64,000 nt of DNA, from the NCBI GenBank assembly GCA_026214975.1, contig CM047806.1, forward strand, positions 54,453,947 through 54,517,946, written 5' to 3'. The notes under the pieces were generated by a model. It was not told the origin of the DNA. It saw only the letters and a program-made list of their open reading frames with translations, and searched no databases. Shown in pieces: positions 44,588-56,441 of this stretch. This stretch comes from Gentiana macrophylla. Its lineage: Eukaryota; Streptophyta; Magnoliopsida; Gentianales; Gentianaceae. A program made the position numbers and the translations under genes. How positions within the stretch are numbered: the stretch's first letter is position 1; every line of letters starts with the position of its first letter.

Positions 44588-44668
44588 GGGGGAGAGTATG
44601 TATGTAGGGGGAGCTGCAATCAAGGGGGAGCGATGATATATTTTGAAAATTAATCAAAAGGGGGAGAA
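44588..44668 (+). other. Purine-rich 3' end with polypurine tract, copia copy 1
   Basis: Four GGGGGAG boxes (44588, 44607, 44624 and 44660). The last, AAAAGGGGGAGAA at 44656-44668, touches the LTR and is the polypurine tract. Confidence 0.75.
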
Positions 44669-45726
44669 TGTTGTGTAAATTGCCCCAGATTGCTATTTAT
44701 AAATTTGATTAATTGTCAAAATACTATCACATACGTGTTATATATTTATTGTCACACTAACGCCATGAAATTCCAACGTTTACATCATATGGTAAAATTG
44801 TATGGTTTTATTTTTGCAGGAATTATTTAACTATTTAATTAATTAGTTACAATTAATTATTTGCCAATTTTGAGTATTTAATTGATTTACTTATTAATTA
44901 TATAATTATTTTGGCTGATTGATTTGCTGGACCCGTTTTTTTTTATTTGAAGCCTAATATTTTTCTTTCCAAATTAGTCCAGCCCATCTTTCACAATTTT
45001 CGGCCCTACCCTTTTTTTTAGAAAACCCTACAACTCAATCCCTCTTAGCAGCCGTTCTTTTTGTTTTCTGAAACCATAGCTGATAGCCCCCGATTTTCTC
45101 TTAGTCATTCCGTCAAACTCTCAGCCGATTCCCATGGCAGCTTCTTTGTAAATCAAATCAGTCTCTTATTTTCATCTTGTAGCCGTTTTGATGCTATCTT
45201 GCTAGCTATCCGAGAATCGTTGCTTCAGAGATTTACGGGATTTCGGCTCATCATCTCTCTTGCTTATCCTTCTGATTCATAGCTTTTTTTTCCGAGTTTT
45301 CCGGATTCTGTGGTCTTCAAAGTTTCTTTCTCCGATTCATATGCAGCACGTTTAAATTAGAAACGTGATGGCCAACTCCTGAGCGACGAAATCGGTGAAC
45401 TCGTTCCTTATCCCTATCTATTTCCGATTTTGTTTTTCGATTTTTTTTTATTTTTGAATAAATCTTGCAATTAACGAATTTTTATTTGCAGATAATGATA
45501 CTGACCATAAACTGGTCCTTCATTCGGTTTAGTGGCTCAGTGCCGGTTTGACTGAGTCACATGCCCGCTCGGTGCCTGTCCCATTCGGTTTAATAGTTGT
45601 GTTTTAATCTAAAAACCATGATTAAATCATAACTCGTTGGCTATACGGTTTAAGGGTCAAGATCTTGGTATTTATACCATTATTTTAAACCAAGTTTACA
45701 GAGATATATATTTTTTTGCAAGTTCA

Positions 45727-45794
<68 letters not shown>

Positions 45795-47696
45795 TTCAGA
45801 AATTTTGGTTTGACATATTATAATAATAATTCTAATCATTTTACTACATCAATTGTTTTGGCTCGTGTTTAATCTTTTGGTATTAAAACATATTATAATA
45901 TTAAGTAAAGAAAATTTCAAAGAATGACCCATCGATTTTGATAAGTTTTTTTGTTAAAAAAATCCTGAAAATTTGCATAATCAGTTTGTGAAATTCAAAA
46001 TTTTGGAGCTATTTTTCCAAGTTTTGACTATAAATACCAAGATACATCAAATGGATTGCAACAACTCGTAATACACTTTCTTGAGAAATCCTACATTCCA
46101 TTACACTTTTTAAAAAAAAATTCTCTTTTCTAGTTCTTTTCAAAAGTTTAGAAGTTGAGGATTCTGACTTGGAGGTCTGCCAAGTTCTGATTTTGTGGAA
46201 GGCTATTGAAAAGTGAGGTACTGCTCAATAGCACTCATAGAATCCTTGGATTGAGGTCTTTAGTGGTTTCCTCTTCAAGGTAACACTTTTGACTCAGTTC
46301 ATTTATTTTGTGTTTTGGTTTGGTTATTTGCTTATTGATTAGCTTGATAGTAGTCTAGTGATACTAGTCTTGCTTGTGTTGTTTCTGTGTTGGTTCTGAG
46401 TTTTGAAGTCCTGATTTTGGACATTGATCATCTTCGATCCGACACGGGTCACAAGGGTGCTTGGTTTGACGTGCCAAGACATCCCGCCAGTGAGGCTTCG
46501 TGGACTATTTTTTCGACTCTTAAGAAGGATCAATATCCTTAAGTCTTGACTTCTGACCTTAGACAGAAGTCTAGTCAAGATTCTGGTCTGTTTTTGATTC
46601 ATACAATATTTAGAAGTCTTTCATTCAAGGCCCTTGTAAGTGTTGACTACATTGAGTTGTAGGTCTTCACTCACTATAAGTGGTTTGTCTGAGTTGATTC
46701 AAATTATTGTGTGATTCAGTGTTTGATTTCCCCATAAAACTGCTTTTGTATTTTATTTTTGCAAATTTGTCTGTTGAACTCGGCCGCCTTGATTCATCTT
46801 GCTTAAAACTGAGTTTTGAACAACTGTAATAGCTATAGGCTTTAGAGGCTTGTGTTTCTTAGATCATCGAACATTGTATTCGGTTTGTACAAGGTCAACT
46901 TTGATAATCTTGGTGATTCACCTTGATTATCACCTTTGAATCTTGGGTGAAAGTTCGATCCTCAACATCCTATTGTAATTTGCTTTGTAATCCTCGAATT
47001 GAGTTGGTTAAGTTTGCTATATTTGGTTATAAGGTCTTGAACATCTGTTGATATTCATTGTATTTAATCTTTGCAAGTCTCATGAATTGTGTAATAACAC
47101 ATATTTCGTGATCTCGAGAGTGTTGTGTATTGTTATATGATTGGTAATCTTATTTGCAAATTGTAATATTTATAAGTCTTGGTTCAGATTGTATTGTATT
47201 TGTTAAGGTGATTGGTTTAACCTTATATATACATATATCCCCTTAAAATTTAAATCAAGTTGATGTGCTAAAATTTGTAGTATAGTATTTATGTTGTCGC
47301 CTTCGCATTAGTCATTATATAGCAGCTTAGTGTATTAATTTATCCATACATTCTGCTCGATTTAGTTTTGCTCATTTTTATATATATACATATTCGAATG
47401 AACATCTGTGATATCTTATTTAAACATCTCACCTAATATCAAGTTATATTCTGCATTTAGTGCTCAATCATCTATTTATTAAACTTGATCTAGGTAACAA
47501 TAGTTAACACATATAACTTAGATTTAAGTCCTGCTTCAGATTATTTCTAAGTGTGTTAATTATTTTATAAACTCGATTTTGTGATATATATTTGCCGGAA
47601 ATTTGTTGAAGTGCTTAAAATTTTTAAAAGGCAATTTTTACCCACACTCTATTCACCCCTACAGAGTGTTGTTGTCTGCGCAATATCGATCCAACA
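44669..47696 (+). repeat. Copia LTR 2 (shared)
   Basis: 3028 bp. 3' LTR of copy 1 and 5' LTR of copy 2. TATA box at 46029-46036. Longer than its sisters mainly because of an expanded (AT)n run at about 45728-45792. Many CTG/CAG differences from LTR 1 in its second half. Confidence 0.9.
45728..45792 (+). repeat. Expanded (AT)n microsatellite in LTR 2
   Basis: About 32 AT dinucleotides, against about 9-11 at the same place in LTRs 1, 3 and 4. Confidence 0.85.
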
Positions 47697-47698
47697 AT

Positions 47699-47710
47699 TG
47701 GTATCGAGGC
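47699..47710 (+). other. Primer binding site of copia copy 2, altered
   Basis: TGGTATCGAGGC where the other copies have TGGTATCAGAGC. The change is at a CAG and may be a sequence error. Confidence 0.75.
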
Positions 47711-48363
47711 GAAGGTCACCTAGTGATCAAGTTTCTAATAATCGATAGTTTGATTGATTTATTTATTTTATACCTCGATTTTACACTTGGTCTTGTTGAG
47801 CTTTTGCGAATTTAATTCGATCAAGTTCAATCGTCTTACATTTTATCTACGTGCTAAGGGTTCGATTTAAATTCAGATTTATCTGTGTTACAATCCCCTT
47901 ACGTTATTACATTTAATTAAGGTTGTAATAATAAATTGATTTAGAATTCTCACACACCACTACGTTATTCTTCTGTCCAACTATATAAGTGTTTCTGAGA
48001 TTCCATAGATCATAACATATTTGCATTGTAATCACTACATTTTATTTTTGTTCATATATTGCATTGTAATTGCATTTCATATAGTTAGCTCATTTTATTA
48101 ATTAAAAAAAACAATGCATAATTCCATGTCATCTACCATGACTCCACGGATGGGGCTTGTCTTTGGCAAGGCCCCCATACTTTGATGGATCATGGTATAT
48201 GGAATGGAAGAATTCGATGCGACTACATATAGAATCAATGGACTATCAACTATGGCGGATTATTAAAATGGTCCATTGCTTCCTATGAAGTCCGTCACAT
48301 CGTGGTGGGATTACTACACGGGTTCCCAAGCAAGACCATGATCTCGATGAAGATGACTTTAAA

Positions 48364-49068
48364 TTGTTGTCTTTAAATTCGAAGGCCATGGCCATACTTG
48401 TGAACTCTCTCAGCCCTGGAGAGACTCGAGCGGTGAACTCATGTAAGTCCGCTAAAGAAATTTGGGAGACTCTTGCCCAACGGCATGAGGGCACATCCCG
48501 AGTCAAACGCTCCAAAATAAATGGTTTTCTACGTGCATTCGAAATGTTTAGGATGGAATCTAATGAAACAGTTAAACAGATGGACACTAGATTCAACGAT
48601 ATTGTAAATGCACTAGAAGCGTACGGTAAGCCCGTCTCTAATGAGGACCAAATCCTCAAGATTCTTAGGAGTCTTCCTCCTGAATGGGATTCCAAGGCGT
48701 ATGCCATTGAGGAGGGTAAGGATGCTGAGGTTCTTACTAAAGATGAGCTAATCGGTATCTTGATCGCTCACGAGATGCACTTAGAAGCTCGAAGCGTGAT
48801 AGAGGCACCCGTAACACCGCTCTCAAAGCAAATGAATCTGAATCTGAACCTGAATCTGAGGCTCCTGAGAGTGAAAGTGAAGACGAGGACTATGCAATGG
48901 CGGTTCGAAACTTTAAAAAGTTTTACAAGTTTCAACGACAAAATTCCAAGAACGCCAAGAGACATAGTGGAAAGACTCGAAGTAGTAAAGAAAAGGATTG
49001 GACTACTACTGCACAATGCTTCGAGTGTAAACAATATGGGCACATTGCAAATGCCTGCCCAAACATGA
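48364..49068 (+). CDS. Gag, copia copy 2
   Basis: The first 140 or so residues are copia gag, from SLNSKAMAILVNSLSPGE through SLPPEWDSKAYAIEEG to IAHEMHLEAR. A base loss at about 48792 then shifts it, so the rest of this frame is not gag; the true continuation with the knuckle is 48897-49139. The piece SLPPEWDS is intact here but frame-shifted in copies 1 and 3. Confidence 0.65.
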   Translation: MLSLNSKAMAILVNSLSPGETRAVNSCKSAKEIWETLAQRHEGTSRVKRSKINGFLRAFEMFRMESNETVKQMDTRFNDIVNALEAYGKPVSNEDQILKILRSLPPEWDSKAYAIEEGKDAEVLTKDELIGILIAHEMHLEARSVIEAPVTPLSKQMNLNLNLNLRLLRVKVKTRTMQWRFETLKSFTSFNDKIPRTPRDIVERLEVVKKRIGLLLHNASSVNNMGTLQMPAQT

Positions 49069-50189
49069 ATAGTGACAAGACGAAACGAAGCTCTGGATCT
49101 AAATCCAAGTCAAAATCAAAGTCAAAGTCTAAGTCATAGTCAAAGTCAAACTCTGGCAACTCAAACTCCCAAGGAAGCTCAAAGACAAAAACAAAGAAAG
49201 CCTTGGTCACATAGGAAGATAGCTCAGAATCAGACAATGACAATAACTCTGAATCTTCCGAACAAGTTTAACTCCACATCTCATGGGTTACTCGCAACCC
49301 ACCAATGACATGAGAAGATGAGGTATCGAGCCCACCATTCAACAATGATGAGTTGCATGCACTTAACGAGTCCCTAGCCAAAGAAAACTTAGAACTTAAG
49401 GCTAAACTCAAGATATAAACGAACTTAGGATGCATCACGACAACGAAGTCGTTTCACTTATAAACACACTAAGTCGTTTAGAGCTAAAGCATCAAGATAC
49501 GGAAATTGAGAATACATCTTTGAAACAGGAGGTTGTCACCCTAAAACAAGTCATCTCAGGACTTGAAGTGGAAAATTCCTATCTCCACAGACAACTCTCT
49601 CTATCAAAGAAAAGGGATACAAGCAAGTGGTTCGGGTCTAAACCCAAACCAGCCTACTCCCGCCTCAACTCCCGAATCTTTGACGCTAGAGACTATCGCC
49701 TTAGAGCACACAAAGAAAAAGAATACACCTAAGGCACCTACACCTAAAGCACCCACCCAAAAGAACGCTTCATCTACAAAAGCACACACTTCACAAATGC
49801 GTTCTTCACCTAAACATCACACATTCAAGTATGAAAAGAAAGGTTCAAGGAGATCATCTCAATAGAACCATTCTTCTCACACTTCGAATCCCACTAGTTT
49901 CTACCAAAGCGCACATCAGATCCATTCATACACCAAGCACCCAACTACACATTTCGGTACTGCTTTTGACCCCTTCCTTGCTCGGGCTTGTTTTTATAAC
50001 ATCGGTTTAGCGGGTTCCACCAAACACATACCACCGACCACGTCACTTTGGGCAGCCCCCAAGTCCACCCGGACCAAGAAGGCTGCACATAAACCAAGGG
50101 TAAGACAGGTATGGGTTCGAAAGGACTCCCTCCAACCTGAAACTAACTCTGAAGGACCCAAGAACTAAAGGGTACCTACCAACTTTGTA

Positions 50190-50663
50190 TTGCAGGTGTG
50201 CTTCAAGTCTCGAATCCGAAATAGCAATACAACATGGTGTTTGGATAGCGGTTGCTCCAGGCATATGACCGGAAACAATGCCCTCTTCCACAACTACAAA
50301 GCTAAATCCAAGGGCGGTCTGGTCACATATGGAGACAACTCGAAAGGTAGAATCATTGGTGAAGGCTCAGTCGGTAATCCAAATTCTCTTGTAGAGAATT
50401 TAGAGCATAACTTACTGAGCATTTCACAACTATGTGACACTGGCATGGATATTGCATTCGATAAGGGCACTTGTAAGATAATTGATAGTCACGGGAAGGT
50501 TGTTCTAACCGGTCATCGTACGCTGAATATTTATACGATCGAACTGAACAACCTGATTGACTGTTCAATTGCCTGTCTTGTATCTAAACATGATAATGCA
50601 AACCGCATCGCCGCCAGACATGTAGTATGTCCACTATTCGTAAGTCGTGCAAATGGAATCTGA
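50190..50663 (+). CDS. Aspartic protease and pre-integrase region, copia copy 2
   Basis: 157 residues. The catalytic motif is LDSG (D19) in WCLDSGCSRHMTG, followed by the GNPNSLVENLEHNLLSISQL region typical of copia protease. It then enters the gag-preintegrase segment (ACLVSKHDNA) and shifts frame near 50605-50630, losing the WHRRLGH motif that copy 3 retains. It cuts the polyprotein during particle maturation. Confidence 0.75.
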   Translation: MQVCFKSRIRNSNTTWCLDSGCSRHMTGNNALFHNYKAKSKGGLVTYGDNSKGRIIGEGSVGNPNSLVENLEHNLLSISQLCDTGMDIAFDKGTCKIIDSHGKVVLTGHRTLNIYTIELNNLIDCSIACLVSKHDNANRIAARHVVCPLFVSRANGI

Positions 50664-51005
50664 TTCGTGGATTGCCTAAGTTTGATTTAGAAGAATTCGA
50701 AGTTTGCGAGCCTTGTATTCATGGCAAACAAGCTAGAACTTCTTTTAAATCTAAGCATGGTGTCACATCCACTCGCATACTAGAGATGTTGCACATAGAC
50801 TTATTTGGTCCTAGTAGAGTTAGAAGTCTTGCTGGGAAACATTACGCTCTAGTGGTAGTAGACGACTATTCGAGATATACATGGGTTCTGCTTTCGTCTC
50901 TCACAAAGTGATAGTGCTAACGCATTTTCTACTTTGGTGAAACAACTACTGTAACACCTTTGATATATCCGCTGCTTCGTTAGAAGTGATAGGGGTGGTG
51001 AATTC

Positions 51006-52799
51006 GTGGATGCCGAACTTATTAAGTTCTGTGATTATTTGGGTATCCGTCACGAATTTTCTGCACCTAAAACTCCTCAACAGAACGGCGTAGTCGAGCG
51101 TAAAAATCGCACCTTGCAAGAATCTGCTCGAACTATGCTAAACGAGTTTAAAGTGCCTCGTTTTCTTTGGGCTGAAGCGGTAGCTTGTGCTTGTTATGTA
51201 GTTAATAGAGTCTCTATCAGACGTCTATTGCACAAGACCCCTTACAAAGTCCTTAGAAATCGGCCTCCGAAAGTTGATCACTTTCACGTCTTTGGTTGCA
51301 AGTGTTTTGTACTGAATGATAGGGAAAACCGTGATAAATTTGCATCTAAGTCCATCGAATGTATATTCGTTGGTTATTCAGAAACATCTAGGGCTTATAG
51401 ATGCTATGATCCGGTATCCCGACGCATTCTCGAGTCCATTCATGTTTCATTTATAGAGTCTGCTTCCATGACTGACCCGTGTGCTAGTGTGAAAGATATT
51501 ACATCATCCTTAGAAAGGTCAGTTCTAGACGATGACGGGGACTTGCTACCTCCTGTGCAAAATGAAACACCAATTGAAACTGAAGTAGCACCTCCTGAAC
51601 CTACTGTTGAGTCAACAACAACCATTGATGGTGACATCTTAGCAAATGATGCCCACAATGGAAATGATGAGATGGCTGATCCTGCTGGACAGCAAGAGGA
51701 ACGCCTGCAACGTTGGAATCGCTTTCATCCGCCTGATCTAATCATAGGAGATCCCAATGCAGGTGTTAGCACCCGAAGGTCCACTCTTAATCCCTCTCTC
51801 TCATCATTGCATGCACTAGTTTCACGCATCGAACCTAAGAATATAGATGAGGCTCTCTCTGACTCTGAATGGGTCGTGGCCATGCAAGAGGAGCTTCATC
51901 AGTTCAAAAGGAACGATGTATGGGATCTAGTCCCCCTACCTAAGGAGAAATCCTCGGTAGGAACACGCTGGGTCTTTAGAAATAAGATGGATGAAAACGG
52001 AACAGTCGTGAGGAATAAGGCTCGATTGGTGGCACAAGGTTATACCCAAGAGGAGGGTATCGATTATGATGAGACCTATGCCCCAGTTGCTCGGCTAAAA
52101 GCCATTCGACTGTTGATTGCTTTCGCATCCGCCTTAGGACTAAAGTTGTACCAGATGGACGTCAAGAGTGCCTTCTTAAACGGTTTCATTGATAAGGAAG
52201 TGTATGTTCGGCAACCCCCGGGTTTCGAGGATACACAACATCCTCATTATGTTTATCGTCTCAAGAAAGCCCTCTACGGACTCAAACAAGCACCTAGAGC
52301 TTGGTATGATCGATTGTCATCAGTGTTGCTTGAGAACGGTTTCGTTAGGGGCAGGGTAGATAATACCTTGTTCATAAAGAAATCGGGATCTGACATCCTG
52401 GATGTCCAGGTTTATGTCGATGACATCATCTTCGGTTCTACCAACCCTGCTCTTTGTACTCAGTTTGAGACGTTGATGTCTTCTCAGTTTGAGATGTCTG
52501 CTATGGGAGAGTTAAACTTCTTCCTTGGCTTACAAATCAAACAAACACCGTCCGGCACACACATTAGTCAAACTAAATACATTAGAGATATGTTGACCAA
52601 GTTCAAGTTTGACGGCCTTAAACCAGCCACTACTCCTATGAGTACATCTGTCAAGCTTGACCTTGATGAACAGGGTGAGCCGTTTGACTCTCACCTATAC
52701 CGATCTATGATTGGGTCTCTCTTGTATCCGACCGCATCGAGACCGGACATTCGCTTTCTTTGTGAGGCTTATGTGCACGCGTTTTCAATCAAATCCTAA
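51006..52799 (+). CDS. Integrase core plus reverse transcriptase, copia copy 2 (longest open frame)
   Basis: 597 residues. The frame really continues upstream to about 50975; the second catalytic Asp of integrase (SDRGG) is at 50988, and the catalytic Glu is residue 31 (NGVVERKN), a DD35E spacing. Next come the integrase C-terminal part (about 90-170), an acidic linker (about 170-290), and [11 protein letters not shown] (near 330), [20 protein letters not shown], the active site YVDD at residues 470-473, [10 protein letters not shown]. It ends just inside RNase H at a frameshift (RPDIRFLCEAYVHAFS). All visible RT catalytic residues are present. Transcription would come from the LTR TATA box. 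The most intact copy. Confidence 0.85.
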   Translation: MDAELIKFCDYLGIRHEFSAPKTPQQNGVVERKNRTLQESARTMLNEFKVPRFLWAEAVACACYVVNRVSIRRLLHKTPYKVLRNRPPKVDHFHVFGCKCFVLNDRENRDKFASKSIECIFVGYSETSRAYRCYDPVSRRILESIHVSFIESASMTDPCASVKDITSSLERSVLDDDGDLLPPVQNETPIETEVAPPEPTVESTTTIDGDILANDAHNGNDEMADPAGQQEERLQRWNRFHPPDLIIGDPNAGVSTRRSTLNPSLSSLHALVSRIEPKNIDEALSDSEWVVAMQEELHQFKRNDVWDLVPLPKEKSSVGTRWVFRNKMDENGTVVRNKARLVAQGYTQEEGIDYDETYAPVARLKAIRLLIAFASALGLKLYQMDVKSAFLNGFIDKEVYVRQPPGFEDTQHPHYVYRLKKALYGLKQAPRAWYDRLSSVLLENGFVRGRVDNTLFIKKSGSDILDVQVYVDDIIFGSTNPALCTQFETLMSSQFEMSAMGELNFFLGLQIKQTPSGTHISQTKYIRDMLTKFKFDGLKPATTPMSTSVKLDLDEQGEPFDSHLYRSMIGSLLYPTASRPDIRFLCEAYVHAFSIKS

Positions 52800-53420
52800 G
52801 ATATCGCATTATAACATTTGTCAAGCACATTTTCCGATATCTTAGACACACACCCACACTAAGCCTTTGGTACTCTCGGCTTCCACCTCGCACTTTCGCG
52901 GCGTAAAGCGATGCCGATTATGATGGTCGTCGTGTTGAACGAAAGAGCACTAGTGGCACTTGCCAATTCTTAGTGATAGACTCATCTCATGGTTCTCAAG
53001 AAACAACCTAGTGTTGCTCTTAGTACCACCGAGGCTGAGTATGTTGCACTAAGTAATTGTGTAGCCCAGCTCCTTTGGCTCAAACAACGATTAGCGATTT
53101 TCCGATAGTATCAAGCATAATAAATTTGTCACACAACACAAGATTGCACACCCGGCCAAACATATTGATATAAGGTATCATTTTATACGTGACCACGTGC
53201 AAAATGGTACTTGTCTCGAAGAGAGTTTGTCCCCACTGCATAATAAGTAGTCGATATTTTCACGAAGCCCTTACCCCAGTGCCTCGTTTGAAAATCTGCG
53301 TAGTAACCTACATCTCATACCTTTATGATCCCTTTTGTTTAGTTTTCAAACTAAGGGGGAGAGTATGTATGTAGGGGGAGCTGCAATCAAGGGAGCGATG
53401 ATATATTTTGAAAATTAATC

Positions 53421-53434
53421 AAAAAAAGGGAGAA
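53421..53434 (+). other. Polypurine tract, copia copy 2
   Basis: AAAAAAAGGGAGAA directly before LTR 3; the other copies have AAAAGGGGGAGAA or a near variant. Confidence 0.7.
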
Positions 53435-56427
53435 TGTTGTGTAAATTGCCCTGATTGCTATTTATAAATTTGATTAATTGTCAAAATACTATCACATACG
53501 TGTTATATATTTATTGTCACACTAACGGCCATGAAATTCCAACGTTTACATCATATGGCAAAATTGTATGGTTTTATTTTTGCGCAGAATTATTTAACTA
53601 TTTAATTAATTAGTTACAATTAATTATTTGCCAATTTTGAGTATTTAATTGATTTACTTATTAATTATATAATTATTTTGGGTGATTGATTTTTGGACCC
53701 GCTTTTTTTTATTTGAAGCCTAATATTTTTCTTTCCAAATTAGTCCAATTTCATCTTTCACAATTTTCGCCCTACCCATTTTTTTTAGAAAACCCTACAA
53801 CTCAATCCTCTTAGCGGCCGTTCTTTTTGTTTTTCAAACCATAGCCGATAGCCCCGATTTTCTCTTAGTCATTCGTCAAACTCTCAGCCGATTCCCATGG
53901 CAGCTTCTTTGTAAATCAAATCAGTCTCTTATTTTCATCTTGTAGCCGTTTTGATGCTATCTTGCTAGCTATCCGAGAATCGTTGCTTCAGAGATTTACG
54001 GGATTTCGGCTCATCATCTCTCTTGCTTATCCTTCTGATTCATAGCTTTCAGCTTCGAGTTTTCCGGATTCTGTGGTCTTCAAAGTTTCTTTCTCCGATT
54101 CATATGCAGCACGTTTAAATTAGAAACGTGATGGCCAACTCTGGCGAATTTAAATCGGTGAACTCGTTCCTTATCCCTATCTATTTCCGATTTTGTTTTT
54201 CGATTTTTTTTTTTATTTTTGAATAAATCTTGCAATTAACGAATTTTTATTTGCAGATAATGATACTGACCATAAACTGGTCCTTCATTCGGTTTAGTGG
54301 CTCAGTGCCGGTTTGACTGAGTCACATGCCCGCTCGGTGCCTGTCCCATTCGGTTTAATAGTTGTGTTTTAATCTAAAAACCATGATTAAATCATAACTC
54401 GGTTGGCTATACGGTTTAAGGGTCAGTACTGGGTATTTATACCATTATTTTAAACCAAGTTTACAGTATATATATATTTTTTGCAAGTTCGTATATATAT
54501 ATATATATCTTTCAGGGAAATTTTGGTTTGACATATTATAATAATAATTCTAATCATTTTACTACATCAATTGTTTTGGCTCGTGTATAATCTTTTTGGT
54601 ATTAAAAACATATTATAATATTAAGTAAAGAAAATTTCAAAGAATGACCCACTGATTTTGATAAGTTTTTTTTGTTAAAAAAAAATCCCTGAAAATTTGC
54701 ATAATCAGTTTGTGAAATTCAAAATTTTGGAGCTATTTTCTCCAAGTTTTGACTATAAATACCCAGTATACATCAAATGGATTGCAACAACTCAGAATAC
54801 ACTTTCTTGAGCAATCTACATTACATTCCATTACACTTTTAAAAAAAAAAATTCTCTTTTCTAGTTCTTTTCAAAAGTTTAGAAGTTGAGGATTCTGACT
54901 TGGAGGTCTGCCAAGTTCTGATTTTGTGGAAGGCTATTGAAAAGTGAGGTACTGCTCAATAGCACTCATAGAATCCTTGGATTGAGGTCTTGATGGTTTC
55001 CTCTTCAAGGTAACACTTTTGACTCGATTCATTTATTTTGTGTTTTGGTTTGGTTATTTGCTTATTGATTAGCTTGATAGTAGTCTCCAGTGATACTAGT
55101 CTTGCTTGTGTTGTTTCGTGTTGGTTCGAGTTTTGAAGTCTCGATTTTGGACATTGATCATCTTCGCCGATTACGGGTCACAAGGGTGCTTGGTTTGACG
55201 TGCCAAGACATCCCGCCTAAGTGAGGCTTACGTGGACTATTTTTCGACTCTTAAGAAGGATCAATATCCTTAAGTCTTGACTTCGACCTAGATGTAAGTC
55301 TAGTCAAGATTCTCAGTCTGCTTTTGATTCATACAATATTTAGAAGTCTTTCATTCAAGGCCCTTGTAAGTGTTGACTACATTGAGTTGTAGGTCTTCAC
55401 TCACTATAAGTGGTTTGTCCGAGTTGATTCAAATTATTGTGTGATTCAAATGTTTGATTTCCCCATAAACTGCTTTTGTATTTTATTTTTGCAAATTTCT
55501 GTCTGTTGAACTCCGCCTTGATTCATCTTTCTAAACTCGAGTTTTGAACAACCTGTAATAGCTATAGGCTTTAGAGGCTTCAGTTTCTTAGATCATCGAA
55601 CATTGTATTCGGTTTGTACAAGGTCAACTTTGATAATCTTGGTGATTCACCTTGATTATCACTTTGAATCTTAATTTGAAAGTTCGATCCTCAACATCCT
55701 ATTGTAATTTGCTTTGTAATCTCGAATTGAGTTGGTTAAGTTTGCTATATGGTTATAAGGTCTTTGAACATCTGTTGATATTCATTGTATTTAATCTCTT
55801 TGCAAGTCTGTTGAATTGTGTAATAACACATATTTAATGATCTCGAGAGTGTTGTGTATTGTTATATGATTGGTAATCTTATTTGCAAATTGTAATATTT
55901 ATAAAGTCTTTGTTTGATTGTATTTGTTAAGGTGATTGGTTTAACTTTATATATACATATATCCCCTTAAAATTTAAATCAAGTTGATGTGCTAAAATTT
56001 GTAGTATAGTATTTATGTTCTTTGCCTTCGCATTAGTCATTATATAGCAAACTTAGTGTATTAATTTATCCATACATTCTCGTTTCTATTTAGTTTGCTC
56101 ATTTTTTTATATATATACATATTCGAATCGAACATCTGTGATATCTTATTTAAACATCTCACCTAATATCAAGTTATATTCCTGTACTTAGTGCTCAATC
56201 ATCTATTTATTAAACTTGATCTAGGTAACAATAGTTAACACATATAACTTAGATTTAAGTCCCGCCTCAGATTATTTCTAAGTGTGTTAATTATTTTATA
56301 AACTCGATTTTGTGATATATATTTGCTGGAAATTTGTTGAAGTGCTTAAAATTTTTAAAAGGCAATTTTTACCCACACTCTATTCACCCCCCCTCTAGAG
56401 TGTTGTCTGTGCAATATCGATCCAACA
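53435..56427 (+). repeat. Copia LTR 3 (shared)
   Basis: 2993 bp, TGTTGTGTAAATTG to ATCCAACA. 3' LTR of copy 2 and 5' LTR of copy 3. TATA box at 54754-54761. Its stretch at about 54400-54760 is nearly identical to LTR 1, while 55080-56100 carries many CTG/CAG-type differences. Confidence 0.9.
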
Positions 56428-56429
56428 AT

Positions 56430-56441
56430 TGGTATCAGAGC
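56430..56441 (+). other. Primer binding site, tRNA-Met type, copia copy 3
   Basis: TGGTATCAGAGC, canonical. Confidence 0.9.

Larger units (their letters stand above)
48114..53328 (+). pseudogene. Gag-pol polyprotein, copia copy 2
   Basis: Same layout as copy 1. It contains the longest intact piece, integrase core through most of RT (51006-52799). Other open pieces: gag (48364-48790), knuckle (48897-49139), coiled coil (49430-49732), protease and gag-preintegrase (50190-50663), integrase N-terminal part with CEPCIHGKQARTSF (50627-50911). RNase H (52800-53328) is broken after RPDIRFLCEAYVHAFS, and its last part (about 53090-53328) has lost roughly 70 bp relative to copy 3. Stop at 53326-53328. 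Confidence 0.85.

Noticed and set aside
51440..51658. Minus-strand frame of 72 residues repeated in all copia copies
   Set aside because: It is the antisense shadow of the integrase/RT linker, repeated because the elements are.
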